Shown: positions 37,101-44,274 of the stretch, piece by piece
Numbering within the stretch: the stretch's first letter is position 1
Layout: each line of letters opens with the position of its first letter
From: Phoronis australis
Lineage: Eukaryota; Phoronida; Phoronidae
Reading direction: 5' to 3'
Assembly (NCBI GenBank): GCA_002633005.1
Contig: NMRA01000358.1
Location: 132,688 to 196,687 of the forward strand
DNA: 64,000 bases
Notes under the pieces: model-generated
What the model saw: the letters and a program-made list of their open reading frames with translations, nothing else
What the model was told of the DNA's origin: nothing
Databases searched by the model: none
Translations under genes and position numbers: made by a program

Positions 37101-40100
37101 ACATAAAAAGGCAGAGCATACTGCATCTACATGCTTCTACACCATTGTCAACATCATACCACCTGTTTACAGATTGTTGTTGTGAGTCAGATGAGTGCAA
37201 GTTTTATTTACACCTGCTGACCAGTAAAGCTATTGTTAGATTCTACAACCTCTGTTGATCCTAGAGTAATTTCCAAAGCAGAATACTCCAACTTGCTCAA
37301 AGACTGCATCATTTTTGTGAAAACATTTCATTTCAAAACCAGGTTTGAAAACTATTAATCTAGCTGGGTTACTAAGTACAATGGAAAATTTTTGAGTTTT
37401 GACCTCCATTAATTAGTGATTCACCTCCACATGTTTACCAAAGTTTATTAAGTGTGTCTAAATAAGTCACATCAATCAAGCAATGGTGTATTCTTGCTAA
37501 TTTCACTGAACTATAGAGATGAAATGCCAACTTTGATAATGCACAGCTGAGGTTGCACCAGGCAAGTGTGAGAGTTGTTTGCATTCATTAATTCCAGTGT
37601 AGGATGTTTATTGCACTAAGAAATAAGTATAGGGCTTACAAGTAGGGTGGAATGTTTGTTTAGTACAAAGGAACTAAATTAACTGTTATCACCGAAAATT
37701 TCTTCCGAACAAAGTTCATCTATATTTTTGGAACATTTTGCAGTCTAATGGCCACAAACACTGTCACAAGGAGGATCATCTGCTTGCGATTCTGCAATTC
37801 AGGAAGCCAGTTGTGGGTATTACTGCTGCCTAGCTGATTGGCAAAAAGAACGAGTACATTTGTTTTCTTGACAATAGAGATATTGATACATGTAGTGTGT
37901 GTTACCCTAAACAAGAGACAATGGAACAAATTTTTATGATATGTTACTGAGAAAGTGAATTATGGAAATGACGATATTCATATCAAAGAGATAATTTGAA
38001 CACCTGTTGCATTAGTTGTCAACATTAGAGAATGAAACTGGACTGAAAAGCAGGACATCCACAAAAAAGAGGGACATTTCGGTCTAGATTCCAAAATGCA
38101 AAGGTGAAATTTACACTCAACACACAATGTTTCTGCCAAGATGTGACACCCCAAAGAACTTGACAGCATTTTTTAAATCGAATTGGAAATCGTGGGTGCT
38201 GCAAAAACCCATGAAATGTCCCGTCTGAACTTTCTTTTTAGTCAAAGGAAAAAAACGGTANCTTGGCGGAAAAATTCCGCCAAGTAAAAAAACAAACTTA
38301 GTGGAAGAGCAACATACATAATGAATTAAAGCTTCTTTTCGACAATAAAATAGCCACTAACAGGTGCAATGGTCGAATCAGTCAGAAATAATGGTGCCAG
38401 TGCAATGCCATCACATAACATTGGGATTGCATAAAAGTTTTATTAAAATCCATAAATCAGATCTTATCAACCAGAAATGCTCTTCTCCAAAAACTGCATC
38501 TAGGTGGCACTGTAGTGGTCGAATCGGTCCAAAAATTTAATGGTGTCAATACATTGACATCATCAAGTACCTCTGTGTTAATCTTCAATCAAATCCTTTA
38601 ACCAGTTCTCTACATATCATCTGGACATGCTCTCAGTCAAAATAGCCACTAGGAGGTGCTGCAGTAGTCCCAATCCATCCGAAAATCAAATGACACATTC
38701 TAAATTTGTACTTCTGCAGCAAGTTTTGTTTGACTACATCAATCGGTTTACTAGATTTCATCAGGAAACAACTTTGACCCAAACAATACTTGAAAAGCTC
38801 CAGCTGAAAACAAAATAGCCACCAGGAGGTGCTGCATTGGTCGAGTCCGCCTGAAAATTTCAAGGTGCCAGCGCATACTTCAAGTTTCAGTGAAATATCT
38901 CAATCCATTCTCTAGATATCATCCAAAAATGGTCTTCTGTTGAAGTAGCCTGCGAGGGGAATACATCACATGTCTGTATTGCACTCGACTGATTCAACGC
39001 ATATGGGATAATTATACGAGTTGAATAAGTCGAGTGCAACACGGCCATGTGATATTGTTTTCCGTATTGCACTCCTAGGACTTCTTCATTAGAGCCCTCT
39101 GACATGGAAAGTTCAAAAGTCAATGTCGACTCGACGTCGTTAGCTGGTTCGATCATCAAACCTTCCCAAAATAATTTTAAGTGGTAATTAAAATTGCAGT
39201 AGTATAAATAACACTCAACATACAATCAGGTCCCAAATGTAACATCTGGTACAAAACTATTAATTATATGACACTTCTGGTTTATTTCCTCAATATTATA
39301 TCGTTTGTAACTTAGGCACTGATTCCTTGGTAACTACAATATTAGATATTGTAATGTAATTTATTTTCAGGAAAAGTTACAAGTTCAATGCACAATACAG
39401 TTGTTTTTGTCTTTGTTATCTCTTTTCGAGTAAGAAATTGTTACATTTAAAACTGTTGCTTTTACTATAGAAATTGTAACCTAACGGACAAATACATACA
39501 TATAGAATTTGATCCACCATGTGAATAGTCTGGGAGAAATAATAAAAAAACTGTCGAAAAATGAAACAAATTTAGATATGTGAAGCATATGGGATAAATA
39601 CAAAACATCCCTCAATTGACGTAGATGAATATCCCACTCCACATCATTCCGCTTATCGACTGAGAACGAATAATGTCTCGTGGGATATTACTTTGTCTAC
39701 CGGTAACTCTCGGTACGTTTTGTGTATGAACACATAATACACGGATGGTATATGCATATACATAAACATATGAAATATATGTGGGTACATAAAAAGGCAG
39801 AGCATACTGCATCTACATGCTTCTACACCATTGTCAACATCATACCACCTGTTTACAGATTGTTGTTGTGAGTCAGATGGGTGCAAGTTTTATTTACACC
39901 TGCTGACCAGTAAAGCTGTTGTTAGATTCCACAACCTCTGTTGATCCTAGAGTAATTTCCAAAGCAGAATACTCCAACTTGCTCAAAGACTGCATTATTT
40001 TTGTGAAAACATTTCATTTAAAAACCAGGTTTGAAAACTATTAATCTAGCTGGGTTACTAAGCACAATGGAAAATTTTTGAGTTTTGACCTCCATTAATT

Positions 40101-43100
40101 AGTGATTCACCTCCACATGTTTACCAAAGTTTATTAAGTGTGTCTAAATAAGTCACATCAATCAAGCAATGGTGTATTCTTGCTCATTTCACTGAACTAT
40201 AGAGATGAAATGCCAACTTTGATAATCAAATGCACAGCTGAGGTTGCACCAGGCAAGTGTGAGAGTTGTTTGCATTCATTAATTCCAGTGTAGGATGTTT
40301 ATTGCACTATGAAATAAGTATAGGGCTTACAAGTAGGGTGGAATGTTTGTTTAGTACAAAGGGACTTAATTAACTGTTATCACCGAAAATTTCTTCCGAA
40401 CAAAGTTCATCTATATTTTTGGAACATTTTGCAGTCTAATGGCCCCAAACACTGTCACACAGAGGGTCATCTGCTTGCGACTCCGCAATTCAGGACGCCG
40501 GTTGTGGGTATTACTGCTGCATAGCTGATTGGCAAAAAGAATGAATACAACATTTGTTTTCTTGACAATAGAGATATTGATACATGTAGTGTGTGTTACC
40601 CTAAACAAGAGACAATGGAACAAATTTTTATGATATGTTACTGAGAAAGTGGATTATGGAAATGACAATCTTCATATCAAAGTGACAATTTGAACACCTG
40701 TTGCATTGGTTGTCAACATTAGAGAACAAAACTGGACTGAAAAGCAGGACATCCAGAGAAATGAGGGACATGTAGGTCTAGACTCCAAAATCCAAAGGTG
40801 AAATCTACACTCAACACACAACGTTTCTGGGAGATGTGACACCCCAAAGAACTTGACAGCATTTTTAAATCGAATTTGAAATCGTGGGTGCTGCAAAAAC
40901 CCATGAAATGTCCCGTCTGAACTTTCTTTTTAGTTGAAGGGAAAAAACGCTAAGCCGTATGGGAAATTACAGTACATGATAATATAAATGTCAATTCACT
41001 ATTTGTCAAAAAGCTGGACAGATGGTGCGGCGGGATAGCTGAAAAATTCAAGAAGCAGAACAGCTCACAAATTTCTTCAAATGTGTTCCCATTTTTGAGC
41101 CCACTCTCACTAGGTGAGCATGTTAAGTTTTCTGCTGTACCTAAAAAATCATGTACACCCTGGAATTAATTATACCGAACAACCTTGACAACTGTGACTA
41201 GCAGGGACTAAAATGGCATGTGCAGAGACCAGATAAAATGACACAATCCAGATGCTTGTAAAACATTTTAAAACCTGGAATATTTTTGTTAAATGGACAC
41301 CAAACCAGGATAGCCTATGAACAGATATTAAAAATGACTTTTCCATCCAATTCTCTGATACAATATAATGCTCTGTAACCCCAGACAGCCCTTAAAACTT
41401 TGGAGGAAAATTTGAGAACTCCTTTCAAAGTCTGCTAAATGGGAATGCATGGTCTATGCTTGTAGCGAATTACACTGCAACAGTATCGAAATACCACCAG
41501 CCGAAAACCATAATATCCAATCTGTGACATGAGGATGAGTTTTTTTATTCCTGCCATAGTTGAAGATTGATGACACTGATGCATTAGCAACTGACAGAAC
41601 AAGGACTGGTGGAAATCGTCAAAACAGGGTAGTAATTCCTTTTAAAGACACTAGCTTTGGAGCCTTAAACAGGAGCGGCCCTTCATCAGGTATGAAGACA
41701 AATGGGTGCGAAAAGCTAATTCTTATGCCAACCTGGGAAAGTGGGAACAGAGGAAGATTAGGGAGAGGGAATGGGAATAGTTGGAGGTAGTGGCGCGTGT
41801 CTTTATCCAAGGCCTCCGTTATCACATGTATTGAAAAACAATCATTGAGATTTATACTGTTGTGGGTATTATCAAGATTGCCCATCAGCACGCAGACCAC
41901 GAATTTATCACTGCCATGGCCATAAAACACCACTGGAAAGCGAGGAACCGTTGCAGATAGTTTCATGGTGTCCATTGGGGAGAGAGCAGTCTTGAGTCTC
42001 ACTTATACCGGTATGTACATACCAGACGTGAGGACAGAGACTGCATCGACTACCAGTAGGATGTTCAATTTCAACCTCATTTTGAACATGCTGGCAAGTG
42101 AGATATCTAGGTTTATTACATTACTGCATTGTTTGCAGGAAGTTAAGCCCCTTTAATATTCATCTCATCACAAATCAATTATCCATCCAAACAAGCTGAA
42201 CATAACAAGTCACCACACACACACATCCAAGAATGTGCCAAAAATACTGCAGGATGTAAACAGATGGGAGCCAGAATTGTTCAACAAACTGAACAGAGTA
42301 CGAATGTTGGGCCCAGTTGGGGAAAGTGGTTAGTACTGAGCAACCAATGTACATTTAATTTTCTATTCGACTAAAAAACCCACACGAATGATCTCCCCAG
42401 TTCTTCAATTCCAAAATCCTGGTTGACACTTTGAACTCAGACGACTTTCCAAATAAGTACCAATAAATCAATACACTAAAAAACTTGCCTGCGATTTTTG
42501 GCATGTACACATTCAACCATCGGCACGGGAGGCTGAAACATTAGACACACTTGTGTGCAAAATGGCTGAGTTTGGATAAGTAATCCTGTGGATGCACCAG
42601 GTTCCCTTTATTAAGGCAAATGACCTTGTAAGAACTGCTCAATCGATTGACTTTTTAATTGAGAAAATACAGTAAACACTGAACATTATATACAGAAACA
42701 TTGTTTTTGAAACTTTCGGAAATAGTTGAAAATAATAGATTCTGAGATATATACATTGACAAAACTGTATTACCTTCCTCCCAGCTGTTTTACCCTAAGT
42801 ATGCAAATTATAGGTCACCTGATCAAAAAGCTGTAACCTTGGCAGTAAGAAAACATGACTGACAACAGGCGATTTTTTAAATTGTAGCCAAGAAAACTGC
42901 ATTGGTAATAGAATTGAATTTAATTTTGAAGTTATATTTTTAAGTTAAAGGACCAAAACATATATCATAAAAGAACAGGTTTGTTGTTGGGTGCTCCGGA
43001 TTATCAATATCATATAATGACTCGTTTTAAGTTATCGCCATCTCCTGCTAAAAACTTTCAGTTGGTTAGACAGGTCACCCGTAAGACAGTCTAACTGCTG

Positions 43101-43907
43101 CCTCGCAGCGTTGCTGGCAGGCAGGTTATGTCCTCATAACGTACTGTGTGTTTCTGCTTTAACCTCCATCACACTGACTGTAATGGAGTTTATTCTTCAA
43201 TTTTCTTGACGTATGGTTATTTGAGTGCATAAGTAGTTAATTGTTTAAACTGGAAGGATTTAAAAGTCCCATCTCAGTCCAACTGCCCCCAAAGGTGTCC
43301 ATCTTAACTCAAAAGGTTCCAGTAAACAAAGTAATAACACTTGATAGTTTAGCCTAGGCCCTAGGCTAGCTGGGTGTGCGAATGCCGAAAATGAATGATG
43401 GATAAGGATGTGTCAGCGTCTATCGGTTGGCCAGTTACACATTAGGCTCCAGATAAGGACCACCATTCCTGCCCTACATAAACTAGTATTTATGAGCAGA
43501 AGTTAGTGAACCAACTAGCTACTAGTCGCCAGTTGGTAAACCAATCCTAAAGTAAACAGAGCTTCGCTAGCCGGTCACGGCGCCAAGCCACAGCAACTAA
43601 GTATGTATGAACTGACCAAAAGTTCGAACAAACACTCACCTTGTGAGTCTCCACCACTGGTAAATACAGCAATACTTCTACCCTTGTAAGAGTCCCTAAC
43701 TACCGTCTTCCCTTCGTTTCCTGGACGAACATCGCCGCCAATACTCGCCATGCGATCAATTCGAAACCGGCGAACTTTAGGACTTGCACATAGACCTGCT
43801 GAGCCTGAGCCAGAGCCAGCAGAATTGCTCGTGTTCGAACCACGATCGTAACTGCCTCCTGACAAAGCTCGTCGCCGTGTTGGGCTTATTGGACTCGACC
43901 AATCCAT
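9958..43907 (-). CDS. PFK: ATP-dependent 6-phosphofructokinase, complete 18-exon gene
   Basis: Converts fructose 6-phosphate and ATP to fructose 1,6-bisphosphate in the cytosol, the committed step of glycolysis. Eighteen exons join without a frame break into 855 codons plus TAG. The protein has the animal tandem-duplicated layout. The N-terminal catalytic half carries [16 protein letters not shown] (ATP site), [20 protein letters not shown] (the Asp of SID at about 227 is the expected catalytic base), MGRHCG and [14 protein letters not shown]. The C-terminal regulatory half carries [37 protein letters not shown] and [17 protein letters not shown] at 43907 is preceded in frame by TAA, fixing the start. 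A Ser/Gly-rich N-terminal extension of about 70 residues makes it longer than the roughly 780-residue vertebrate enzymes. Which vertebrate paralogue it corresponds to cannot be said; invertebrates usually have one gene. Confidence 0.97.
10570..11458. repeat. Tandem direct duplication of about 437 bp with a single N at the joint
   Basis: 10570-11005 and 11007-11458 are nearly identical (gaaaagtcatttcatttttc to ttttgtctgttttc) and meet at N 11006. They differ by a few substitutions and small indels, such as extra gtacatacatcg in the second copy. Lies in PFK intron 17. Could be a true duplication or two alleles placed in tandem by the assembler. Confidence 0.8.
11517..11622 (-). CDS. PFK: PFK exon 17 (residues 770-805)
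   Basis: Acceptor TTTTACAG and donor GTGAGTC. Encodes [20 protein letters not shown] then [14 protein letters not shown], phase 1 to 2. An alternative donor two bases earlier (GTGTGA) would break the frame with exon 18. Confidence 0.9.
11608..11745 (-). repeat. Minisatellite copying the PFK exon 17 acceptor edge, unit about 23-25 bp
   Basis: Plus-strand copies of 'gtgctacctgtaacacagca' run from the first bases of exon 17 (11614-11622) into intron 16. Each copy contains the acceptor TTACAG followed by GTAG or GTAC on the minus strand. About five copies. Confidence 0.6.
11880..12050 (-). repeat. Minisatellite copying the PFK exon 16 donor edge, unit about 32-40 bp
   Basis: 'cttaccatcaggatgggtac' plus 'aggtcataacac' is repeated three to four times, ending in the true edge at 12013-12050 (cttaccatcaggttgtttat, then aagtcatgacac). 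The unit holds the donor GTAAG and about 25 bases of exon. Confidence 0.7.
12017..12119 (-). CDS. PFK: PFK exon 16 (residues 736-770)
   Basis: Acceptor CTTTCAG and donor GTAAGC. Encodes [20 protein letters not shown] through [14 protein letters not shown], phase 0 to 1. GGSASPFDR is the C-half sugar-phosphate loop. Confidence 0.95.
12648..12759 (-). CDS. PFK: PFK exon 15 (residues 698-735)
   Basis: Acceptor AATCCAG and donor GTTAAT. Encodes [20 protein letters not shown], then [17 protein letters not shown]. Phase 2 to 0. Confidence 0.95.
12930..13275. repeat. Minisatellite in PFK intron 14, unit about 41 bp
   Basis: About eight copies of 'gacatgcagctcagcacatc' followed by 'tcactgactgcattgacctat'. 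It does not reach either flanking exon. Confidence 0.85.
13952..14016 (-). CDS. PFK: PFK exon 14 (residues 677-698)
   Basis: A small 65-nt exon with acceptor CATTTCAG and donor GTAAGA. Encodes [20 protein letters not shown] then LR, matching the 'KMKTTVKRGLVLR' position of vertebrate PFK. Phase 0 to 2, exactly bridging exons 13 and 15. Confidence 0.9.
14420..16170 (+). mobile_element. Repeat element built of A-B-C monomers (higher-order repeat of about 450 bp), full-length-looking copy
   Basis: The 5' end reads 'caagagcaacgcagaggcgt' then 'tgaaatgcgccca'. The 3' end is a hairpin 'tgcgtccacatataaaca' / 'tgtgggcgca' followed by an A run. Between them lie about ten related 145-165 bp monomers, each opening with gccactaggNGGC. 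Three monomer types alternate. B starts at about 14608, 15058, 15511 and 15958; C at about 14750, 15204 and 15652; A at about 14908, 15365 and 15812. The trimer period is thus close to 450 bp. It carries no protein. Other copies are at 23.6, 31.9 and 59.7 kb and fragments at 18.1, 36.0 and 38.3 kb. Confidence 0.75.
16889..17053 (-). CDS. PFK: PFK exon 13 (residues 622-676)
   Basis: Acceptor TTGACAG and donor GTAAGC. 55 codons, phase 0 to 0: [66 protein letters not shown] is the C-half counterpart of [11 protein letters not shown]. Confidence 0.97.
17584..17736 (-). CDS. PFK: PFK exon 12 (residues 571-621)
   Basis: Acceptor AATTCAG and donor GTACGT. 51 codons. Contains [20 protein letters not shown] and [15 protein letters not shown]. 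The SNNVPG block replaces the catalytic IDND of the N-half, as in other animal PFKs. Confidence 0.96.
18100..18440 (+). mobile_element. Fragment of the A-B-C repeat element
   Basis: Degenerate monomers ('ttgccattaaggggcacagc', 'ccaatagaggtcaacacaat') with the shared 'ttcataatgatcctttaagt' motif, in PFK intron 11. No intact ends. Confidence 0.5.
18585..18746 (-). CDS. PFK: PFK exon 11 (residues 517-570)
   Basis: Acceptor TTTTCAG and donor GTAAAC. 54 codons. Encodes [54 protein letters not shown]. GGSxLGTKR and VIGGFE are allosteric-half landmarks. Confidence 0.96.
18930..19975 (-). repeat. Large minisatellite copying the PFK exon 10 donor edge, about 1 kb
   Basis: More than 20 degenerate copies (about 35-45 bp) of 'cacagaccttgccctctgcc' plus 'agtcaacac' fill intron 10 and end in the real exon edge 'acataccttgccctctgcca' (19949-19968). 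The unit carries the last 15 or so exon bases and a donor-like GTCTGT in place of the genuine GTATGT. Confidence 0.8.
19953..20099 (-). CDS. PFK: PFK exon 10 (residues 468-516)
   Basis: Acceptor CTTTGCAG and donor GTATGT. 49 codons opening the C-terminal half: [62 protein letters not shown] stands where most animal PFKs have GAPAAGMNAAVRS, so Met is replaced by Ala. Confidence 0.96.
21915..22430. repeat. Minisatellite in PFK intron 9, unit about 56-60 bp
   Basis: About nine copies of 'gactgtttgtgaccacgatg', 'tagtagagtgcagtggtgtc', 'aagttgcaagtattat'. It is not adjacent to an exon. The open frames here are repeat products. Confidence 0.85.
23612..24755 (+). mobile_element. Second A-B-C repeat element copy, with internal N
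   Basis: Begins 'ctacaagagcaacgcggagc' and ends with the hairpin 'gcggccacataaaattataa' / 'atatgtgggcgcataaaa', as in the 14.4-16.2 kb copy. Monomers at 23844 (B), 23990 (C, broken by N 24011), 24113 (B), 24260 (C), 24423 (A) and 24565 (B). The sequence jumps from a C start into an A monomer at the N, so part of a trimer is missing from the assembly. Confidence 0.7.
25400..25700. repeat. Minisatellite beside PFK exon 9, unit about 60 bp
   Basis: Five or so loose copies of 'ctactatctggctccactac' and 'acactagatatcaacaaaca'. It ends about 25 bp from the exon 9 donor. A link to the exon sequence is not evident. Confidence 0.55.
25727..25817 (-). CDS. PFK: PFK exon 9 (residues 437-467, interdomain linker)
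   Basis: Acceptor TTGGCAG and donor GTGAGT. Encodes [20 protein letters not shown] then [10 protein letters not shown], the linker between the two halves. Phase 2 to 0. Confidence 0.94.
26090..26830. repeat. Minisatellite in PFK intron 8, unit about 36-40 bp
   Basis: About 18 copies of 'gactcagtgagacagtgagt' plus 'caaaggtcatagtacaa', degenerate at the left and near-identical at 26690-26770. It stops about 40 bp from exon 8. Confidence 0.85.
26871..27061 (-). CDS. PFK: PFK exon 8 (residues 374-437)
   Basis: Acceptor TTGACAG and donor GTAAAG. Encodes [64 protein letters not shown]. An alternative acceptor six bases downstream (TTGCAG) would drop two residues. Phase 0 to 2. Confidence 0.95.
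27216..27404 (-). CDS. PFK: PFK exon 7 (residues 311-373)
   Basis: Acceptor CTTAAAG and donor GTAACT. 63 codons with [20 protein letters not shown] and [20 protein letters not shown] then DRIL. His and Arg of HVQRGG bind fructose 6-phosphate in the family. Confidence 0.97.
27643..27751 (-). CDS. PFK: PFK exon 6 (residues 274-310)
   Basis: Acceptor TCTTACAG and donor GTAAGT. Encodes [20 protein letters not shown] then [16 protein letters not shown]. Phase 2 to 0. The 5' edge of this exon is repeated in the upstream intron. Confidence 0.95.
27734..28085 (-). repeat. Minisatellite copying the PFK exon 6 acceptor edge, unit about 57-60 bp
   Basis: Five to six copies of a unit like the true edge at 27734-27790 (gcagccacaagggccaggta, then cctgtaagatgag). 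Later copies include 'gacagtcacaagggcaagat' then 'accttcaacatgag', and 'agggtcaggtaccttcaaca'. The unit thus spans about 20 exon bases plus the acceptor and polypyrimidine region. Confidence 0.75.
28086..29295 (-). other. Remainder of PFK intron 5
   Basis: AT-rich intron sequence with no recognisable repeat or coding potential. The short open frames show no protein family. Confidence 0.7.
29296..29340 (-). CDS. PFK: PFK exon 5 (residues 259-274, 45 nt)
   Basis: Microexon-sized: acceptor TTTTCAG, donor GTAAGT, encoding [16 protein letters not shown]. Contains the essential MGR substrate motif. Phase 2 to 2. Confidence 0.96.
29610..29865 (-). repeat. Minisatellite copying the PFK exon 4 donor edge, unit about 67 bp
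   Basis: Three intronic copies start at about 29615, 29683 and 29749. Each resembles the genuine edge 'tacctggtggcagtgactga' 'gatggcatcaactgattcaa' at 29817-29857. The copies include 35-40 exon bases and the donor position. Confidence 0.75.
29820..29985 (-). CDS. PFK: PFK exon 4 (residues 204-259)
   Basis: Acceptor TTGCAG and donor GTATAT. Encodes [55 protein letters not shown]. Holds the catalytic SIDND and the TDMTIG loop. Phase 1 to 2. Confidence 0.97.
29986..31007 (-). other. PFK intron 3, left part
   Basis: AT-rich, with no repeat family or coding signal recognised before the duplicated segment that begins at about 31008. Confidence 0.6.
31882..31941 (+). mobile_element. 3' end of an A-B-C repeat element
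   Basis: Only the terminal part (gagatgacggcataatgcgt, the hairpin, and gtgggcgcataaaa) is present after N 31881. The body is missing from the assembly. Confidence 0.7.
32484..32832 (-). mobile_element. GATGAC-rich dispersed repeat, inserted copy
   Basis: An insertion absent from copy 1 of the local duplication. It is the reverse complement of about 51.11-51.48 kb: shared are a GATGAC-type microsatellite core, 'gtcttgagcgacacttggcg', and an end with 'aaaagtagacgtcctagcga'. N 32832 marks an unfinished right side. Confidence 0.7.
33100..33790. repeat. Polypurine (GA-rich) minisatellite ending at PFK exon 3
   Basis: About ten degenerate 60-70 bp copies of 'gagagaagacagaggaagag', 'gcttagagatagagacagtg', 'tgaagagtgagatag'. 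The plus strand is overwhelmingly purine; the PFK transcript is therefore a long C/U-rich tract directly after the exon 3 donor. The long Ser/Leu-rich frames on the minus strand are repeat products. Confidence 0.85.
33792..34059 (-). CDS. PFK: PFK exon 3 (residues 115-204)
   Basis: Acceptor TTCTTACAG and donor GTCAGT. Encodes [80 protein letters not shown] and [14 protein letters not shown] is the Mg-ATP site. Phase 0 to 1. Confidence 0.97.
34639..34950 (-). repeat. Minisatellite copying the PFK exon 2 donor half, unit about 50 bp
   Basis: About six intronic copies of exon 2 sequence ('atgaagtacaccctgcagcc' 'cacatacagacccat') alternate with donor-side sequence ('gttttacttacctcctt'). The copy at 34718-34767 matches the genuine edge at 34899-34948 at nearly every base and keeps an intact GTAAGT donor. 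Translated on the minus strand, the array reads repeated [13 protein letters not shown]-like peptides. Confidence 0.8.
34908..34981 (-). CDS. PFK: PFK exon 2 (residues 90-114)
   Basis: Acceptor TTTCCAG and donor GTAAGT. Encodes [20 protein letters not shown] then YFIKE, completing the [16 protein letters not shown]-binding loop. Phase 1 to 0. Confidence 0.97.
35340..35890. repeat. Imperfect long inverted repeat (foldback) built of short degenerate units
   Basis: The left arm (about 35345-35640; 'aactggttggccggacctaa', 'ggtcagacctcaaaa') and the right arm (about 35650-35885; 'agtctgaccaatagttgatt', 'gccaattagttttttgggt') are approximately reverse complementary. Both are made of short 'ggttggNNggacNtaaaac' units. 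Located in PFK intron 1. Confidence 0.5.
36000..36452. mobile_element. A-B-C-related monomers followed by a GATGAC repeat fragment, ending at N
   Basis: 'atggccacttaggagatgtt' and 'aaaatggccactaagaggtg' with 'tttcattgaaatccatcact' resemble the A-B-C monomers. 36355-36451 is the reverse complement of about 51.48-51.58 kb. The stretch stops at N 36452. Confidence 0.5.
36527..38260. repeat. Copy A of a 1.7-kb direct duplication
   Basis: Nearly identical to 39262-40950 through its whole length, from 'tatatgacacttctg' to 'ctgaactttctttttagt'. It contains a double palindrome at 36999-37094 that is collapsed in copy B. N 38261 follows directly. No coding function recognised. Confidence 0.85.
36999..37094. 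repeat. Double palindrome (20-bp-arm hairpin plus a 44-bp perfect palindrome)
   Basis: 36999-37018 is the exact reverse complement of 37023-37042. 37051-37072 is the exact reverse complement of 37073-37094. Both are TA-rich and would extrude as cruciforms. Confidence 0.95.
38262..38284. repeat. Perfect short hairpin after N 38261
   Basis: cttggcggaa and ttccgccaag are exact reverse complements around a three-base loop. The hairpin starts exactly at an assembly N. Confidence 0.8.
38340..38935. mobile_element. Degenerate A-B-C-type monomers
   Basis: Four spaced openings ('atagccactaacaggtgcaa', 'ctgcatctaggtggcactgt', 'atagccactaggaggtgctg', 'atagccaccaggaggtgctg') lie about 150 bp apart, with 'cgaatcNgtccgaaaatt' following. 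This is an older subfamily without recognisable termini. Confidence 0.55.
38965..39053. repeat. 34-bp-arm imperfect hairpin
   Basis: Arms 38965-38998 and 39020-39053 are reverse complementary with about four mismatches (core ttgcactcgact / agtcgagtgcaa), loop 21 nt. Part of the arm (gtattgcactc) recurs at 39063. Looks like a small palindromic element. Confidence 0.8.
39262..40950. repeat. Copy B of the 1.7-kb direct duplication
   Basis: Matches copy A apart from scattered substitutions, small indels and the loss of 54 bp of the palindromic region (copy A 37019-37072). Both copies lie in PFK intron 1, about 1 kb apart. Confidence 0.85.
40951..43639 (-). other. PFK intron 1, part next to exon 1
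   Basis: Mostly unique sequence. One open frame on the minus strand (41619-42002) and an exon-like candidate at 42023-42089 were noted. No repeat family or known protein was recognised. Confidence 0.5.
43640..43907 (-). CDS. PFK: PFK exon 1 (residues 1-90)
   Basis: ATG at 43907, with an in-frame TAA five codons upstream. Begins [21 protein letters not shown] Ser/Gly/Asn-rich low-complexity stretch follows, then [19 protein letters not shown] and [15 protein letters not shown]. Donor GTGAGT. Only the last 20 or so residues are conserved PFK; the first 70 form a probably disordered extension. Confidence 0.93.
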
Positions 43908-44274
43908 TCTCACACTCAATTATGAATTCACCGCAAGATTGTGCGCACCAGCTACAAATAAGAAAGACTTTTCAGGTGACCAAGGTCATGCCCAATGTCA
44001 TACCCAAGCGTGAATTATTATTGTAGTTGACCCCAAGGTCATTTCCTGCTTCCGCCGTGAAAGCTCGAGAAGTGTGATTCGCCTTCCTTAAAATTGTTGC
44101 GCGCAATAGTCCTTTTCTGTGCACTTAGTCACTTATTTGTTATAGAAATGAAAACTTTTAACACATTTTATGCATAAAATATTAATTTTGAAAACAATGA
44201 CTTAAAAAAGAAACTGTAATACCTTGATAAACATGATCAATTTTCACATACCATGGCATTGAATATAGTCCCGT
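43908..44274. promoter_or_regulatory. Divergent PFK / RPL19 promoter interval
   Basis: About 370 bp separate the PFK ATG from the inferred RPL19 start. No TATA box stands at a fitting distance for either gene. Shared control is inferred from arrangement only. The PFK 5' leader lies in the left part and could be spliced. Confidence 0.45.

Noticed and set aside
41619-42002. 127-residue open frame on the minus strand in PFK intron 1
   Set aside because: Not repetitive and longer than most chance frames, but I recognise no family, and no partner exons were found. Left as unannotated; a protein search would decide.
43908-43919. Upstream start for PFK giving MSVRMDW
   Set aside because: The codon at 43919 is TTG, preceded by TAA; the first ATG is 43907.
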